Translations under genes and position numbers: made by a program
NCBI GenBank assembly: GCA_028564675.1
Contig: JAOVVO010000132.1
Span: 62,001 to 126,000 of the forward strand
Source: Onchocerca lupi
Taxonomy: Eukaryota; Nematoda; Chromadorea; Rhabditida; Onchocercidae
Length of the DNA stretch: 64,000 nucleotides
Reading direction: 5' to 3'
In this document: positions 23,484-37,095 of the stretch, one piece after another
How the letters are laid out: each line of letters starts with the position of its first letter
Position numbering within the stretch: the first letter of the stretch is position 1
Notes under the pieces: model-generated
What the model saw: the letters and a program-made list of their open reading frames with translations, nothing else
What the model was told of the DNA's origin: nothing
Database searches by the model: none

Positions 23484-24660
23484 GGGACTAGTTGTTAGAT
23501 ATATGGCAACGAATCTGAAGATATTGAGATAGCAGATCAACTATTGCGATCTTCATGGGAGATTTCAGTATGGAAAGTGAGAGAGATAACGAAAGGGGAA
23601 AAAAGATTTGATTTTGGCGGAAAAGTATTCGAAGGGAATGATTTCAAGTTCAGCACTGTTGACATCCTATTGAAGATGAAGACTAACGAAGACTAATGCG
23701 AATAACCAAATAAGACAAAGTAACGAAATAATTTATGTAAATGAAGTAATTAAGTAATTCAGACTTAACTGCGTGAAAAATTCTTCTCTTTTGATACCAG
23801 AAGATGAGTATCATCTATTCCTCAAATTTCATATTATTCTCAAGAACATAAAGCTCAAGCGCAAATCAACGAGAAGATTAGGAAGAGGACGTTGAGAAGA
23901 TTCTGAAAAGATTTGGTGACATTATATGATGCAATTGAAGATTATATTGATTTTTATCGATGAAAGAGTAAAAAGAGATTTCGTGTGACATCTAAGATAC
24001 TGATGAAGACTGTCAAGTTTTGAGGAAAGCGAAAACAGGTAAATAGAATATAAAAAAGGATGGGAGAAAAACTGAAGCAAAATTACGAAGCTTTGAGGGT
24101 GGTGAAAATCATAAAAGCATAGAAAATTATCGTAGGAGATGGCTAACGCAAATTTTCTGGAAAGCGAACTTATTATGCAAAGTTTCCTCCTAAATCAGAA
24201 GGATCGTGTTTTGATAAAAGCCTCCATTCAAAGATTCAATTAATAGCTGCAAGAACAAAATTCTTCATGATAAAGAAAGAATCAAAAATGATAATGTTAA
24301 TCAGGAAAAAGTGTTTACTGCATCATCCATCTGCTTTAGCATATCTTTTCAATAGCAAACAAGGAATTTTGTTGAATAATTAAGTAATTAGCAATATCCC
24401 GAAATATTTTCCTTTGTTTTTCTTTATTATCATGGAATATGAGAATAATAAAAGAGCTAATTCACAAAACTTAGCTGTATCATTCTCCAAAACATACAGG
24501 ACTGGAGAGTGCTTCCCAAATCCTTCCTTACCTTGAAATCAAATAAAAAGCAGAATTTATGGAGCATAATTTGCGAAAAGATCAAGGAAACGGTTGATAT
24601 ATTTCGAAAGCTCTATGGTAAATCGAGATCTCTTTTCATAAAGATTTAATCAGAATTATA
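23484..24660 (+). pseudogene. Possible decayed coding sequence
   Basis: The plus strand is purine-rich and carries several long open stretches separated by stops and frame changes. One runs 65 codons without an ATG from about 23484 (ending in FKFSTVDILLKMKTNED). Further stretches at about 23.9-24.3 kb include YDAIEDYIDFYR and SKIQLIAARTKFFMIKKE. Another at about 24.55-24.65 kb reads LWSIICEKIKETVDIFRKLY. Their composition is more protein-like than the flanks, as in an old gene or transposon copy. No diagnostic motif was found, so this could equally be skewed non-coding DNA. Confidence 0.22.
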
Positions 24661-27476
24661 AAGTCATCGAAAACAGAAAAATCTACTCTAATTTGAATTC
24701 CATATCACATTGGTTATGCTCTACAGTGACAAAATAAGACCGTCTAACTCCATGTAAAATATGAATTATATTTTATTGCTGCAAAACCTATTATGCTCAA
24801 AAAATTTTTTGGGCCCAACAGTTCAATTTCCTCATTTTTAATTGAAAACGCTTAATGACTTTTAGTCTATAAAAATGAATTATCGAAATCATTCTCTAAA
24901 TAAATAAAGGAAAGAATCCAGTCCTATAAGAATTTCCAAAATTATAAAAGAAATTGAAAGCTTCAAATTATGCAAATTCAGATCCTAAAGATTCTGTAAA
25001 TTTTTGGAACATGATCTTAGATCCTTTCAACATAAAAATATCGTACATGAAAGATTACCATCTGATCCATTGCTTTTATTTCATTTTCTTCTCACTTCTC
25101 TAGTACTTTATCAGCTCTAAACTAAAATTATGTCGACCTAAATATTCCATTCCTTCTTTTTTTATTATTTTATTTCTTTGTTTTCCTTTCATTTGCATCG
25201 TTACTAACAATCATATTTTCTCCAGTTGTTTTGCTTTAAGGGCTGCTTATTTATCAACTATTAGCGGAATTGATAACATTTCAAATCTTTGCATTTGTTA
25301 TGAATTTAGATGTGTATATATGATTATTATCTGATTATTTGCTGAATCACTGAATCCCACTTACATTTTACCAATGGAACTGTCCGAGGGAACTTCGGCA
25401 AAATGATTCATAATTTAGATTAGCGCCTTCAACAGTTCAAATATCTTTCCTCTTCGTAAATCTAAGCTGAATATGAAAATTAGTACCACAGATTTAAGTT
25501 ACAGATTACTTTTAAAAAAGCACAATCATATTATTATGAATGTCATTGTGTGTGCCATTGCTGAGCGTAAATTTAAATTCAAAGTCATTGACACTTTCAG
25601 GTACTGAGCATTCGTTGACGCAATCTAAACAATGATATTTTCAGAGATAATTTAAAATTTCTAATTCTGTCCGTAATAAAAAATTTCTTTTTTGATTTCA
25701 TTCTGAGGCTACGATTAAACTCAGTGATATTTGCCTTTAGCAAATCGTAAAATTGCATACGTAAGATAAAAACTCAATTAATGAGTTGTTGAGACTAAAT
25801 ACTAAGCTTAATTACATAGCTAATAGATTATTACTTAAGATATTCTTACTTTAGAAATACATATTGTAATTATTAGCGCATAATCATATTCTTAGGTAAG
25901 TCAAATTCATTTTCATCATCTATTTGCTTCATTTGCAAACTCTAATTCTCACCTGCAACTGCAATTGCAAGTGCGATAATTGAGAATTGTTTATGTATTA
26001 TGCAAATAAGAAACTCATCAAGGATAGTATTTATAAATAAGAACTTTGATATCTTAAGCAATTTCTCATTTATTTTTGAAAAATCCACTGCGTTTATCTT
26101 GCAATTATTCATTTTATTTCTTCGGTAAATACAGTCCTTTTATATTTTCTAAATTCATTAAGTTTCAAGTTTTTCGTTTTCTCTCTATCGCTTTGTGCAA
26201 TTTTTCATATTTCAACTATTTGTTTTCATAATTTGTTCTTCCAGACTTTTTTATTGGCAAAATTGATGTTAGAGAAATTGAGATTTTTCGACGATAAAGG
26301 GATTTTGAAATGACTGGAGTGTAAGGGATGTCAACTGGAATCATTTATGATCATTAGGTTTATCATCATGTTAAGAAATCTGGTCAAGTTAATATTTAAA
26401 CCATAACACTCAAGCATGCTAGTATTTTTAAAAAGTTCTTTAATTATATGGTTATTGAAATTTCATTAAAACTATAAAATCGGTAAAAATTAAAATGGTT
26501 CATGAAGTTCCAGAAATTTCTAAAGTAATTCATAAAGTTTTATATATTTATAAATCGTTTGGTATAAAAATTCTAAAAATTTCTAAATTTATTTATAAAT
26601 CTGAATAAGATCATTTATCAATGTTTATTATTAGCTCAAAGAGATTCGTTTCTGTGATAAGAACATATATTTTCAGCTTAAATTTACAAATATTTTCACA
26701 TATGTCGATAATTTTTTGCATTTAATATTTACTTTACGAAATTCTATTTTAATTTCACTTCACAAATTTAATGCTCAACTGAGCATCGTATGCAAGCAAA
26801 TAATATACAAAGAGAAACAGATTCCATAGGAATATTAAAAATAGCAATGGTCGCATTAAAATATTTCTTTTTAATTTAAAATTCGCTGATTCAGTATGAA
26901 TCAACAATTTTTTATCGGCATTTCGAGTAATTTTGCACAAAAAAAATGTTTTATTTTCCAAATTTTTGCAACAAATTTGCCAAAAATTTAGGCCATTAGT
27001 GTCTGAGCGAACAATTTTTCAAGAAACCTGAACTTTCCAATTTTTCGATGCATCGCTTACCATCGCGCTGAATTGAATATAGATGTAATTAAATTTCCGA
27101 AAAATAAATTTTTGAAATATTTTCGCATTTTTGCGCATACATTAGAATTTATTAAAAGAGGGCTGGTATTCAAAAGCATTATATAATTATAATCAATTTT
27201 TTTTTTCAATTATATATTAAAAGAGTATATAAGTTAGTCTAAAAGTAATTTTAGAATTTTAAGACGTTTTAAGCATGAATATTGCTAAATTATTTTGTGA
27301 AAAAAGAACAGATGAACAGATGGAAAAGAAATTTTTGCAATAAAATTTGCTATTAAATCAGGATACCGAACTATCTTGATAGCCCGATAATCGAAGGATC
27401 GTGCTTTATCACTTAACGCTGGAACCCTACTTCCAGACAAAAATTTTCTCCTTGTTTACTCTAATTTCAGCCATTG

Positions 27477-27668
27477 ATGGCAACATTCGAAATTAAGAAT
27501 AATGAGAAGTTCCACGTTGCATCAATCACCTCAAAAGGACGACAGGAGCCGAACCTGTCAAAACAGATTGGCAAAATGATTTACAATCCATCAAATGAAC
27601 GAACAAAAATTATTACCGTTACCATTTATATCAATTTTTTCTTTTTATTACAATTCATTTTTCCATGA
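27477..27668 (+). CDS. Candidate small gene or first exon, unidentified
   Basis: A strong acceptor (CTAATTTCAG, ending at 27470) lies six bases before an ATG, as in trans-spliced nematode genes. The frame reads MATFEIKNNEKFHVASITSK, then GRQEPNLSKQIGKMIYNPSNE, and is open for 63 residues to a TGA, with a hydrophobic end (YINFFFLLQFIF). The part up to about residue 47 is about 42% GC, richer than the flanks, and the other frames of both strands are interrupted there. A GTTACC at about 27619 could be a donor, making this a first exon. No family recognised. Confidence 0.4.
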   Translation: MATFEIKNNEKFHVASITSKGRQEPNLSKQIGKMIYNPSNERTKIITVTIYINFFFLLQFIFP

Positions 27669-28458
27669 TTGATGGTGTTACACAAATACTGGAGAATCAT
27701 CACTTTTATTGTTTGAAGCTTCGTGTGAGGTGTCATTGATAGAATGAATTTCAGTCAGATTTTCGCTAAAAAATTTTTGAATTTTTCTCAACAGGCTCAG
27801 TTTGAATTTTTCTTGTTATTGATATTTGTTTCTCGTTTTCTTTCGTTTTTTTATCTTTTCTTTTTTTTTTTTTTAATATTCAAAAGAACATTCGCAATAA
27901 GTTCTAATGTAATTCTTTAAATTGAACTTTCATAATTAAATAGATTTTAGGAATTGAATTGATAGTGATTGAACATGAAATCTCATTTGGGTATTTTATC
28001 ATGATAGGACATGGCATATATCGAGGGAGACTAAACTAAAGCTAATTAGACAAGTTAGTGCAAATGTTAAAGGTCAAATTGTCTGAATCACTGATAATTT
28101 GATTGGCGGTGACGAGTGAATTGAACGGAACGACCTGATATGAACTTTCCTGTGATTATAAACTTATCCAACTATGTATATATACTATTAATAGAAGATA
28201 TACTAGGCGCTAAATGATTTGGCTGTTTCAATTCTGGAAAGGTCATTTGATTAAAAATAAATATAATTATTGTAGGTCATCATAAAGTGAAAACTAACAG
28301 CTAGCCAAAATTATTGGGCTTGCTGCATTATTATTATCAATTTTAGTCATTTTCAAGAAAAGCCTTTTTGGCTGATAAGAAGGCAAATTTTTACGAATTC
28401 TGAAGGATTTAGGTGAGAATAGCGTGCTGATGTAGACAAAGTGTGAATTAATTAATTA

Positions 28459-28534
28459 ATTAATTAGCTAATTAATTTTTTTGCAATCGATGAAAATTAA
28501 TTAACTAATTAATTTTTTTTGCAATCGATGAAAA
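28459..28534. repeat. Tandem duplication of about 37 bp after an AATT run
   Basis: TTAATTAGCTAATTAATTTT followed by TTTGCAATCGATGAAAA occurs twice in a row, with one base changed and one T inserted. An (AATT)n run precedes it (28446-28465). Confidence 0.85.
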
Positions 28535-28963
28535 AGATTATTCTATCTCTTACTTCTTGAAGGCCCATCACTTAGAATCCGATTTCACCTGAAGCTATTT
28601 TCCAGTGAAGTAATAAGTGAATCAAAAATGGAGAAAAAAATTCATCTGATAAAAAATATAAATAAAAATATGCATATGTTTACGTAAGAATTGGAAAAGG
28701 ATGGTAATGCGATGGGAAATGGGACAAGGGTATGATGCTAAAAACATATGCAATTTAAGTGTGAGTTGTGAAAGTTTCAAGCTATATTCATTGAAAATTT
28801 TCAAATAAATCTGATCTTTGATCTTTTTTCTTCAAATTGTTAACAAATGCAATTTAGTTAGACATTTTAGCATTACAATCATCTCATTTTATAAAAATGC
28901 GAAATATTTATTTTTGACTTTTCTCTGCTTTATAATGGCTATATATAAATATATTTTAATTAT

Positions 28964-29012
28964 TGCTTTAATCACTTAGAAAGCTACTTATTGCTTTAGT
29001 CACTTAAAAGGC
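28964..29012. repeat. Tandem duplication of about 27 bp
   Basis: ATTGCTTTAATCACTTAGAA and ATTGCTTTAGTCACTTAAAA are consecutive diverged copies in AT-rich non-coding DNA. Confidence 0.75.
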
Positions 29013-29876
29013 CAAAAAATTGTAATCTTTATCAGACTTTTTTCTTTAATTCATATATGAAGTGTGAGCATATTTGGCACAAATTCAGAACTCATTTATC
29101 CTGCAACTTGTTGATATTCAATTATTTATCTGCTATATGATTGAATATTAAGTGAGAATTTCAATTAGTAATTACAGATAATAGATTGAGTGGCAAGCAG
29201 TAATTAAAAGTAATAGAAATCTATAGCAGTAAATAAATGAAAAGCAGAGAAAGAATCAAATGAAATTGTGTTTGCTGATGAAGTTTGCTGGCCATGAAAT
29301 CATAAATGAAAATGATTAATTATATACTCAAATAATTGGTTGAAGAAAGTAAGAATTACTGTAGCAATATATATGCAGATTTTATTTGGCAACAAATAGT
29401 TAATTGTCATGCATAATCTGTAAGTAATAATAACATATGTCTTTCAAAATTCGAAAGTCTTATTTGATAGGTAAATTAAGGAAGTGATTTCTCAGGTATA
29501 TCATCTCTTATGTACTGCCGAATGACTGATTTGCTTTCAGTTTTAAACTTAGACTTATATTATATTTTCTCATTTGAATTCTATTTGCCACCTTTCTCAT
29601 TCTTTGCTTTAATTTTTGATCGAATAACGAGAAGAGTTACATAGTTGCGGACACTTCATCTTTCATTTTCCATGATTCGTAATTAAAAAGTTACGAAGCT
29701 TTTAGACGAAACGAAAAAAGGGAAGAGAGTGCTGCGCAAATATTACATTTCTGAATTCATAGAGATTCTCTTAGTCCAGATTTTGATTTTCTCTCTGAAT
29801 TTTTTTTCAAAAAAAAAAAAAACACTTTCTAATATCATTGATGTACGAGTAGTATCATTCAGTTAGTCAATTCATT

Positions 29877-30199
29877 CATTTTCTTTACCTTCCATAGATT
29901 ATTCACTTAATCTCGAGTTATCTGCAGTAGATGTACGCGTGTATGCATGCGTTTACACGTGTACATATTGTATATATGTGAATGTGTTTACATGATGGAT
30001 GACTCTAAGAATTTACCTATTTTTAAAATGCGACTGCTCCTCATTTCCTTTATCCTTCATAGATCATTCATTTAAACTGGAGTTATCTGCGATACATGTA
30101 CACGTGTGTGCGTGCGTGTATACGTGCGTATATTGTACGTGTGCAAAGTTTACGTGAATAATAACTCAACGAGATTGCCTGTTTTTAAAATATGAGTGT
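29877..30199. repeat. Diverged tandem duplication, about 163-bp units
   Basis: Unit 1 begins at 29877 (TCATTTTCTTTACCTTCCAT) and unit 2 at 30041 (TCATTTCCTTTATCCTTCAT). Both continue with CATAGAT-ATTCA, GAGTTATCTGC, an alternating purine-pyrimidine tract around TGTACACGTG, and end in CCTRTTTTTAAAAT. The offset stays at 163-164 bp over the whole length, so the two are one duplication that has since diverged. Confidence 0.85.
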
Positions 30200-30224
30200 C
30201 TGCGAGGGTTTGTCTGCGCGTGTG

Positions 30225-30256
30225 TTTGAAAATCGATGCATTTGCATCGTTTCAAA
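30225..30256. repeat. Hairpin around CGATGCA/TGCATCG
   Basis: TTTGAAA-AT-CGATGCA-TT-TGCATCG-T-TTCAAA folds into two stacked 6-7 bp stems with a small bulge. It lies just right of the 163-bp tandem duplication. Confidence 0.7.
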
Positions 30257-30996
30257 AAAGCTATTAAAATGCATTTTCCAATTTCGTTGTCAAAAAGCTC
30301 AAATATAGCTGATATATGTATGAATATGTGTGTGTGTGTGTTTGTTTGTAATCATCCTCCTTCCATGCAATGTCTTTCTTCAGGCACGAGAGCCATTGCC
30401 ATGATATCCTTTGATTCCCATTTTATTTCATTAGCTAATTCTTTTTTCCTATTTAACTCTTAATCTTCCCGAACACTTCCCTCTCACTCCTCATCTTTCG
30501 CCCATTATTTTGCGGCATTTATGATTGGCTAACACTGAAAAATTTCAAATTTCAACTTAAAACTTATATCTAGTGAATTCATTATTCTCATCAGTGAGAA
30601 TCGTTGCCTTTACTTATCATAGATGAGAAGACTAATTATGAAGCGACTAATTTGAATTAAATATGCAAATCAACCCGAATTAATCCACACTATTGAAATT
30701 ATAAAAGAATTACCATTCAAAAATAGTACTTAAGAAATTGTCAAAAAAAGAAAAAATTATCGAAAAAAGAAAGGAAATAAGGAAAAATAGTAATTCAATA
30801 GAATTTGCATTCTTAAGAAAGTTTGTATTTTTATTAATCATATTGATTTATGACCTGCTATAGTTGCTTCTCAAACTTTCATCTATTGACAAAGCCACAT
30901 TTTCTTCTCTCGACATTCTTTCGTTTTTCAAATTTCTAAAAATTTTTAAGAGACATGTGATGTGATGTGGGAGCGAGTTGGCTTCCTCCTCCCTCA

Positions 30997-31018
30997 CTCT
31001 CTCTCTCTCTCTCTCTCT
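30997..31018. repeat. CT microsatellite
   Basis: Uninterrupted CT dinucleotides, about ten units. Confidence 0.9.
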
Positions 31019-32357
31019 TTCAACGGTGCTTTTTTGGGTAAATTTTTTCGATAATCAAATTTCAATTTCAAATCGTCTTAACAATCTTTCTCTCTTCCGT
31101 TTTATAGCCTTCATTTTTTTTCGAAAAATTTTAAATTAATTCTATCTTTTTTACTATCCGAATTTCAATTGCTTCTCTTTCCTGCTGTCCATTCACTATC
31201 TCCTCCTTCTCTCCTCTTCTCGCCATTCTCAGCCAATTAATGTCCATTTTCACTTAACTTCAACAATTTAACAAATATCTCATCAACGATTTTTTTTTTA
31301 TTTTTAAAATTTTAAAAGTTTTTCTAATATTTTCGTGCATTTTTGCACATTTTTATGGAGAAAAGAAGGAATATTTTCCATTTAATTTCAAACTTTTTTT
31401 TTTTTTGAATGAAAAAAATGGTATTAATGATGGTAAGAACGAAGGTCCAGAATAAAAAATGCTGAATTTCGTTTTTGAATTTAATTTTAAAAGACTACAG
31501 AGAATTGTTTGATGCAAAGAAACGAAGAAAAGATATGATAATTTTAAGATATGAGTACAAAGTAAGGTGCCAAGGTAAATTAGAAATGAAGCACAATGTT
31601 TATTTCGAAAAACTTTCGAATTTGAAACATTTTTTGAAAGTTTTCTTTTTCACATTTTTACACAATTCATTAGAAGAAGTCATAAGCCAAGCCAACCATA
31701 CTAATTTCGAGAGCGATATCAGCAAATCTTTCAGGAGTATTTATTTATATGATATTTCTGCAATTTTAGTATGAAAGTCTTTTCTCTCGAATTCTTATTA
31801 GCTTTATTTTACCAAATTTTGTTCCTCATTTACTTATTGATTTGAATTGTTATAATCAGCAAGTTGTATTCAGTGAAACAAAAGACCGGAATTTCTTGAC
31901 AGAGCTCCAATTACTTTTTCTACTTAATTTCGAAATTTTTAAAAATTTTCAAATTCTTCAAGAAATTAAGAAAAATTTTTAATACAATAATAAGTGGTAA
32001 TGGCTGATGTTGTTGTTGTTGTCAAACACGGAGTTGCTGATGTTATCAGTATTGACAATGTGTTAATTAATGATGGAAATAAATAAACAAATGAGTTTTT
32101 TTGTAAAAATTCTGAAATTCCCGAGCTTCCATAAAGTATCTATTTCTCAATAGTCGATAAATACAGAACCTGATTTTCTTATTTATTTAGTTTATTTTGT
32201 TTAATTTTTAAGCAATAATTTCACTGATATTCTCCTATTTGAATTTCTTCTCAATAATAAAAAAATCTAGCAATTCTGCTAAAGGAAGCAAAGGTCGATT
32301 AGTTACGAACATAAATAACTTATGAATTTTATCCAGTTTATGTCAAGTTTTTCAAAT

Positions 32358-32425
32358 GAGAAATATAATTTAAGTGAAATATTCATAAATTAGAGAAATA
32401 TAATTGAAGTGAAATATTTATATAT
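32358..32425. repeat. Tandem duplication of 34 bp
   Basis: GAGAAATATAATTTAAGTGA and GAGAAATATAATTGAAGTGA begin two adjacent units of about 34 bp. Both continue with AATATT and then AT-rich sequence. Confidence 0.8.
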
Positions 32426-35400
32426 TTTTTGCAAGAAGTAGGTTATTTGTAAGTTGCTTAGAATTTAGTTCGAAATATTTATTGCTAAGGCAATCAAAGT
32501 TTTTAAAAACAAACTCTTTATATCGATTCTTCATTTTCTTTTCTTAATATAATATCACTAATGCTGTTTTTGTTTTCGATGATTGTGGAGTGACAAGGAT
32601 TGCTCCGTAAGGATTTGTGAAAAATTAATTTTGCATTTTCAGGATATTTACTTGAAAAATGTGTTGCAAATGGATAACATCTCAGTTTGAAATGAGGGAA
32701 AGCTTGGAGTTTAAAATGGATTTGAGCAGATTGTTGCTATGTTAAAGTGAAATAAAGGAAGCATTTTATTGTTGCAAATAGCTCCATCTATTTCTATTTC
32801 ATTATTCATCGTCCATTTCATTTCAATTCATTTCATATTTAGAAAAATGGACGACATTTTTTGGATTTCATATTCCATTAACATGTCTTCTCGGTTATTA
32901 TCGAGGTTTCAGCTTTTTTTGAAATTGAACAGTTATATTTTTTTCCTGAGCTTATCCGTGTATTCTGTTCATAAACCTAAACATTAGCATTGAATTTTAT
33001 CCAGATTTGTTAAGATGAAAAAATTTATATCAACTTTTATCCTACTATTCTGATAGAAAATTTTTGCAAAAAATTTCAAGTAAATTGTCTTTTATTTTTT
33101 TTTACTTTTTTTTCGACGAAATTCAAATTTTTTTTGGCTCAATTACTGAAACAAAGGATTCAAGTAGTAAGATAAACTTTATTTGTATTTATTGACCTAA
33201 AATATTTACTTTCAGAATTTTTGAAGTAACAAAGGATCATTTTTACTCCATTTGTAGCTCAATTCAACAAATTCTTTGTGAAATCATTAAGTCCTTTCAA
33301 GGATATATGAAAATTAATTTGCGAAACCTTGGATCAGAAAGAATATGTGTGTGTTTAGTTGCATTGCATTTATGCAAACAGATACTCAACTATAACTTTC
33401 TCAACAAAGCTTTAGTCAAAGTTTCATTAATGAATTTTGAGCGAATGAGAGTGAGAGAATGAAGTAAGGGAGTGAATTAGAAATAATGAAAGTATTTTAC
33501 TAAACATGCCGTAGAAGTAATGATGGTTGTGATTTTGCAAATGGCAATTAGTGAACTTGCTTTCTTGGATTTAAAAGCTTGAAAGCGAGGATGAGAGAGT
33601 GGAATTGAGCAATGAATTAAGTAAGAGTTATTTTTAAAAACAGTTTCAAGTCAAGTTTAGTAGCAATAATACCTTTATCAAATCTCATAATGATTGTAAT
33701 CTTAGTTGATTTATTGTCATTATTGTAATTAAGATATTATTGTGCTAATTAGTTGAGTCATTTAAGAATAATAATTGAGAAAAGATTTTGATTGAAGCAA
33801 AGAAAATTGTTATTTACTCTAAATTATATTAAGTTAAATCAAGTTAAATTATATCAAGTTTTCTTTAACTTTTTGCATAAACAACAGACAAGAATTAACA
33901 TAGTTTCACATTAAATACGTTTACACTCTACAAGCATTACCAGCCTTTTTCATTTGAGCCTTTTCTCATCTATAATAAATTTTTGATTAGTTTTTTTTAT
34001 CAGAAAAGAATATTTATCAATTATAAGTGGTGTCTACTTTTTCATTCGTCAATCAATCTTATCATTATCGCGCTACGTTCGTTTGTGCAGATAAACAATA
34101 TTTTCAAACCTAAACAATCAGTTATCCAGTAGATTAGGATAATAATATTTAATTTTGAAGAAATGGAAAAACTAGATATTTTTGATATTTCACACTGGAA
34201 AACTGTTATTTGCTAAGCTTCGAAATGGTTTTTATGAATTATCCATCTTCAGTTTCTGATTTCTTAATAGTGATCGATTTGGTAAGCACCGTTTCTTGTA
34301 ATAATATAAAAATTCATAAATTTACTTCATGCATATCATAGTTGAGAAACCATCTGAATTATATCGCAGATCATCACCACGTTTAAAATACAGCGACCTT
34401 GCATGCGACAATTATTTTTCATTGGATTTTGGTAAAAACACCATCTCCAAAAAGGTGAAATACAATAAAGATTATAATTTTATCTTTATTTGGTTGAAAT
34501 CTTAAAACAGAATTTTTCCAAACTATTACTTAACTTTCTCTACATAAAGAAATATTTGCAACCTATTAACGTCTATCATGTCAATCTTTTTAGAATATGG
34601 TCATGGTATTTACATATGACCGTTTTTATGAATGCTCACAATATGTCAGTTAAGGCATTCCAATTGAATCCACATAGGCCTTTGAATTATAACTTTCTTC
34701 TGCCAATTATTTTGATATTCAATAAAAATAATAGTTGATTAAACAAATTTGTTCGATGAAAGAATTCGGTGAAGCATTTCAAATTCAGCGGAATTTATTT
34801 GGTTCTTCAAAGAAAAATACACAGAAACAACAAAACGATCCAATCCATTCATTTTTTAATTTTATTACAGCACTGAAAAATTTTTCTCGTCGAAGTCACC
34901 TTTTTTTGGAAAAAAAGATTCGTAATTTTAATTTGCTTGAAAGCATGCACTTACAAATCGAATAATATTTCAATTGCTGTCTTTGAAATTGGAAAAGGCT
35001 TTGAAAGCTTTTTAAAAAATTTTTTTTTCTCCCATCTCCATTTACGCATATTATTTTTAATGGATGTGAAATTAAACTTTTTTTCGAAAATATGCGAAAA
35101 AAAAGTTCGAAATTTGCTTTCAATCGACAGGTCATGAGATGGGCAAATGTTCGTCACATAGTTTTTCTCGATACTTTCAAATGTTTTTTGATTATTCCTA
35201 GTAATTATTATTTAATTATTTATTTGGTTTATTTAATTTAAACAATTTCTCGATTTTCAGTTGCAAAAATGTGCCTTATGTTTTTTCTACTTTTTTGGTT
35301 CTAAGAAAAATTCTGGATAGGTTCGATATGTAGATGAAAGTAAACATTTGGCCAAGAGAGATTCCAAAAATTTCTAAAAGATTTTAACTTTTATTCTGAA

Positions 35401-37095
35401 AATGTTTTTAAGACCCATCTGGATTATATTAATTATGGCATTATCTATGTTATCTGTTCTAATCTTACAAGGCTTTTTATAAAAATTAAGCTTCTTTGCA
35501 TAATATGTGACTTTTTGCATCTTCCCTTGTCATCAGCAGCTGATCTTATAATTTCGATTCCTGTTACTCTTTTTACTGATAAAGCTTTGCATCAGTTCAG
35601 TAATTTTCTGGAACAATTTTTAAATTAGTTCTGTAATTTATTAGAATTTAAATCAATATATCACTTTAAAAATGTACACATGCAGAAAGTAGAGAGATGT
35701 TATTGCTTTCCCGATAAAAGTTTGCATGATTTGTAATATTTGCCATTTATTAATTGAAATATCATTGAATTTAGCTATACTCATGATGTAAATACATCTT
35801 CTATGTATAACATTTCTATTAATCCATCTTTAGTTCTCTAGCAATTATGACCACTTGCAAGTTAGTTTCCATATGACAAGCACTGTGTCAAATTTTTCTC
35901 CTCCTGTCAGCAATTTTTAAAATATAAATTTATTTTTTCCAAGACAATTGTTATTTTAAAAATTCTTTATGCACTAGTTTTGCGTATCACATAAGCAAGG
36001 TATTCGCAATCATTGCGTATCATCACGACGAAATAATCTTATGATTTTTTATTATAAAATGCTTAAATCATGGAAAAATGATTCAGAGGAGTTTTTATGT
36101 TTTGCGACGAAAATTCTCATTCATTTCGTAGCACACGACGAATGGTATCAGACAAGCGACAGCAAAATTTTATTTGGATAATTTAGCATTTTACTGGAAA
36201 GAAGTATTTTATATTTCCAGAAAAGGCCATTCAAATACATTTCCATTTAAATAAAATAATTTTAAAAAATGAAAATTATAATTTTGGCATTAAATGCAAT
36301 AATATTACCATGTTATAGAGAAGGCAAAAAAAGAATCATCATTGTGATATGAAAAATGCTACCTTTTCTGCGGTGTAACATTTGACATAACGGTTTTTAG
36401 ACTGCGTCATTTTTTCCTGTTTTTCAAATTTTCTTCTTCTTTCATATAAAATTGATTATTTCTTTAATTTTCAAAAGCAAGGTACTTCATGAATTTTGAA
36501 AAATTTTTTTCCATTCCTTATTAATCGACTATCAAAAAAGCCCAATATTTTTAAACGGAAGGGAAAGTCTGGAAAATAGCATGACAACAATATAAACTCT
36601 TTTTTACCCTTTTCCTCTCAGTGCAGTCAATTTTTCAATCTGAAATTCGCCAAGTTCTACCATACTTTTGAAATATTTTTTTAGGTGTTTAAAATGAAAT
36701 TTTTCGCTAATTTTATTGCGTTTTCAAGATTTTTACTGACTGCTTCTGAATTTTTGTTGGCAACCAAAATTATGGTCGTTTTTGAAATCGCTGCAATTTT
36801 GTATCGATTTTTGGGATGAAATCGAGAATTTATGCAGTCATTTCGATTACCAAAATATGTGAAAAAATTGAAAAGTAATGAAGCAATAATAATTTCAATG
36901 ATAAGTGGATGGAAAAACAAATTATATTATCAATTCTTAGATTTCTTATTAAGATTAAATCAACATTCATAATTATTGATTCAAAAAGTTTAGCAACTAA
37001 GATGTGGTCGTAAAGATCATTAATTATTTCAAGAAGTCAGAGTTGATTTTCTCGTCTGATTTCTAAATTTCATTTCAGGAGCAATATTTGCTAAA

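Larger units (their letters stand above)
20662..27470. other. Long AT-rich interval, intergenic or intronic
   Basis: About 6.8 kb with no exon that I can defend. It holds a foldback at 22955-23013, a purine-rich run of broken open frames at about 23.5-24.7 kb and a tRNA-like fragment at about 27.36-27.43 kb (listed under rejected). On the minus strand a frame at about 20.71-20.78 kb behind a TTTTAAACAG acceptor is open for 40 codons but leads to no clear partner. Confidence 0.5.
27669..37095. other. Long AT-rich interval with duplications and microsatellites, no supported gene
   Basis: About 9.4 kb. Tandem duplications lie at 28459-28534, 28964-29012, 29877-30199 and 32358-32425, a hairpin at 30225-30256 and a CT microsatellite at 30997-31018. 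A 69-codon plus-strand frame with ATG at 34756 is open but has no splice or motif support. Nothing else stands out. Confidence 0.5.

Noticed and set aside
27361..27428. tRNA-like fragment on the minus strand: GGTTCCAGCGTTAAGTGATA at the 5' side, an anticodon-like loop CTTCGAT and a GATAGTTCGGTATC arm
   Set aside because: The 3' acceptor strand that should pair with GGTTCCA is missing, the anticodon stem has a mismatch and the T-loop is displaced. At most it is a degenerate tRNA remnant.
34756..34965. 69-codon plus-strand ORF with ATG (MKEFGEAFQIQRNLFGSSKK)
   Set aside because: Only the open frame supports it, and the segment is no richer in GC than its flanks. Several frames of similar length overlap it, so it is most likely chance.
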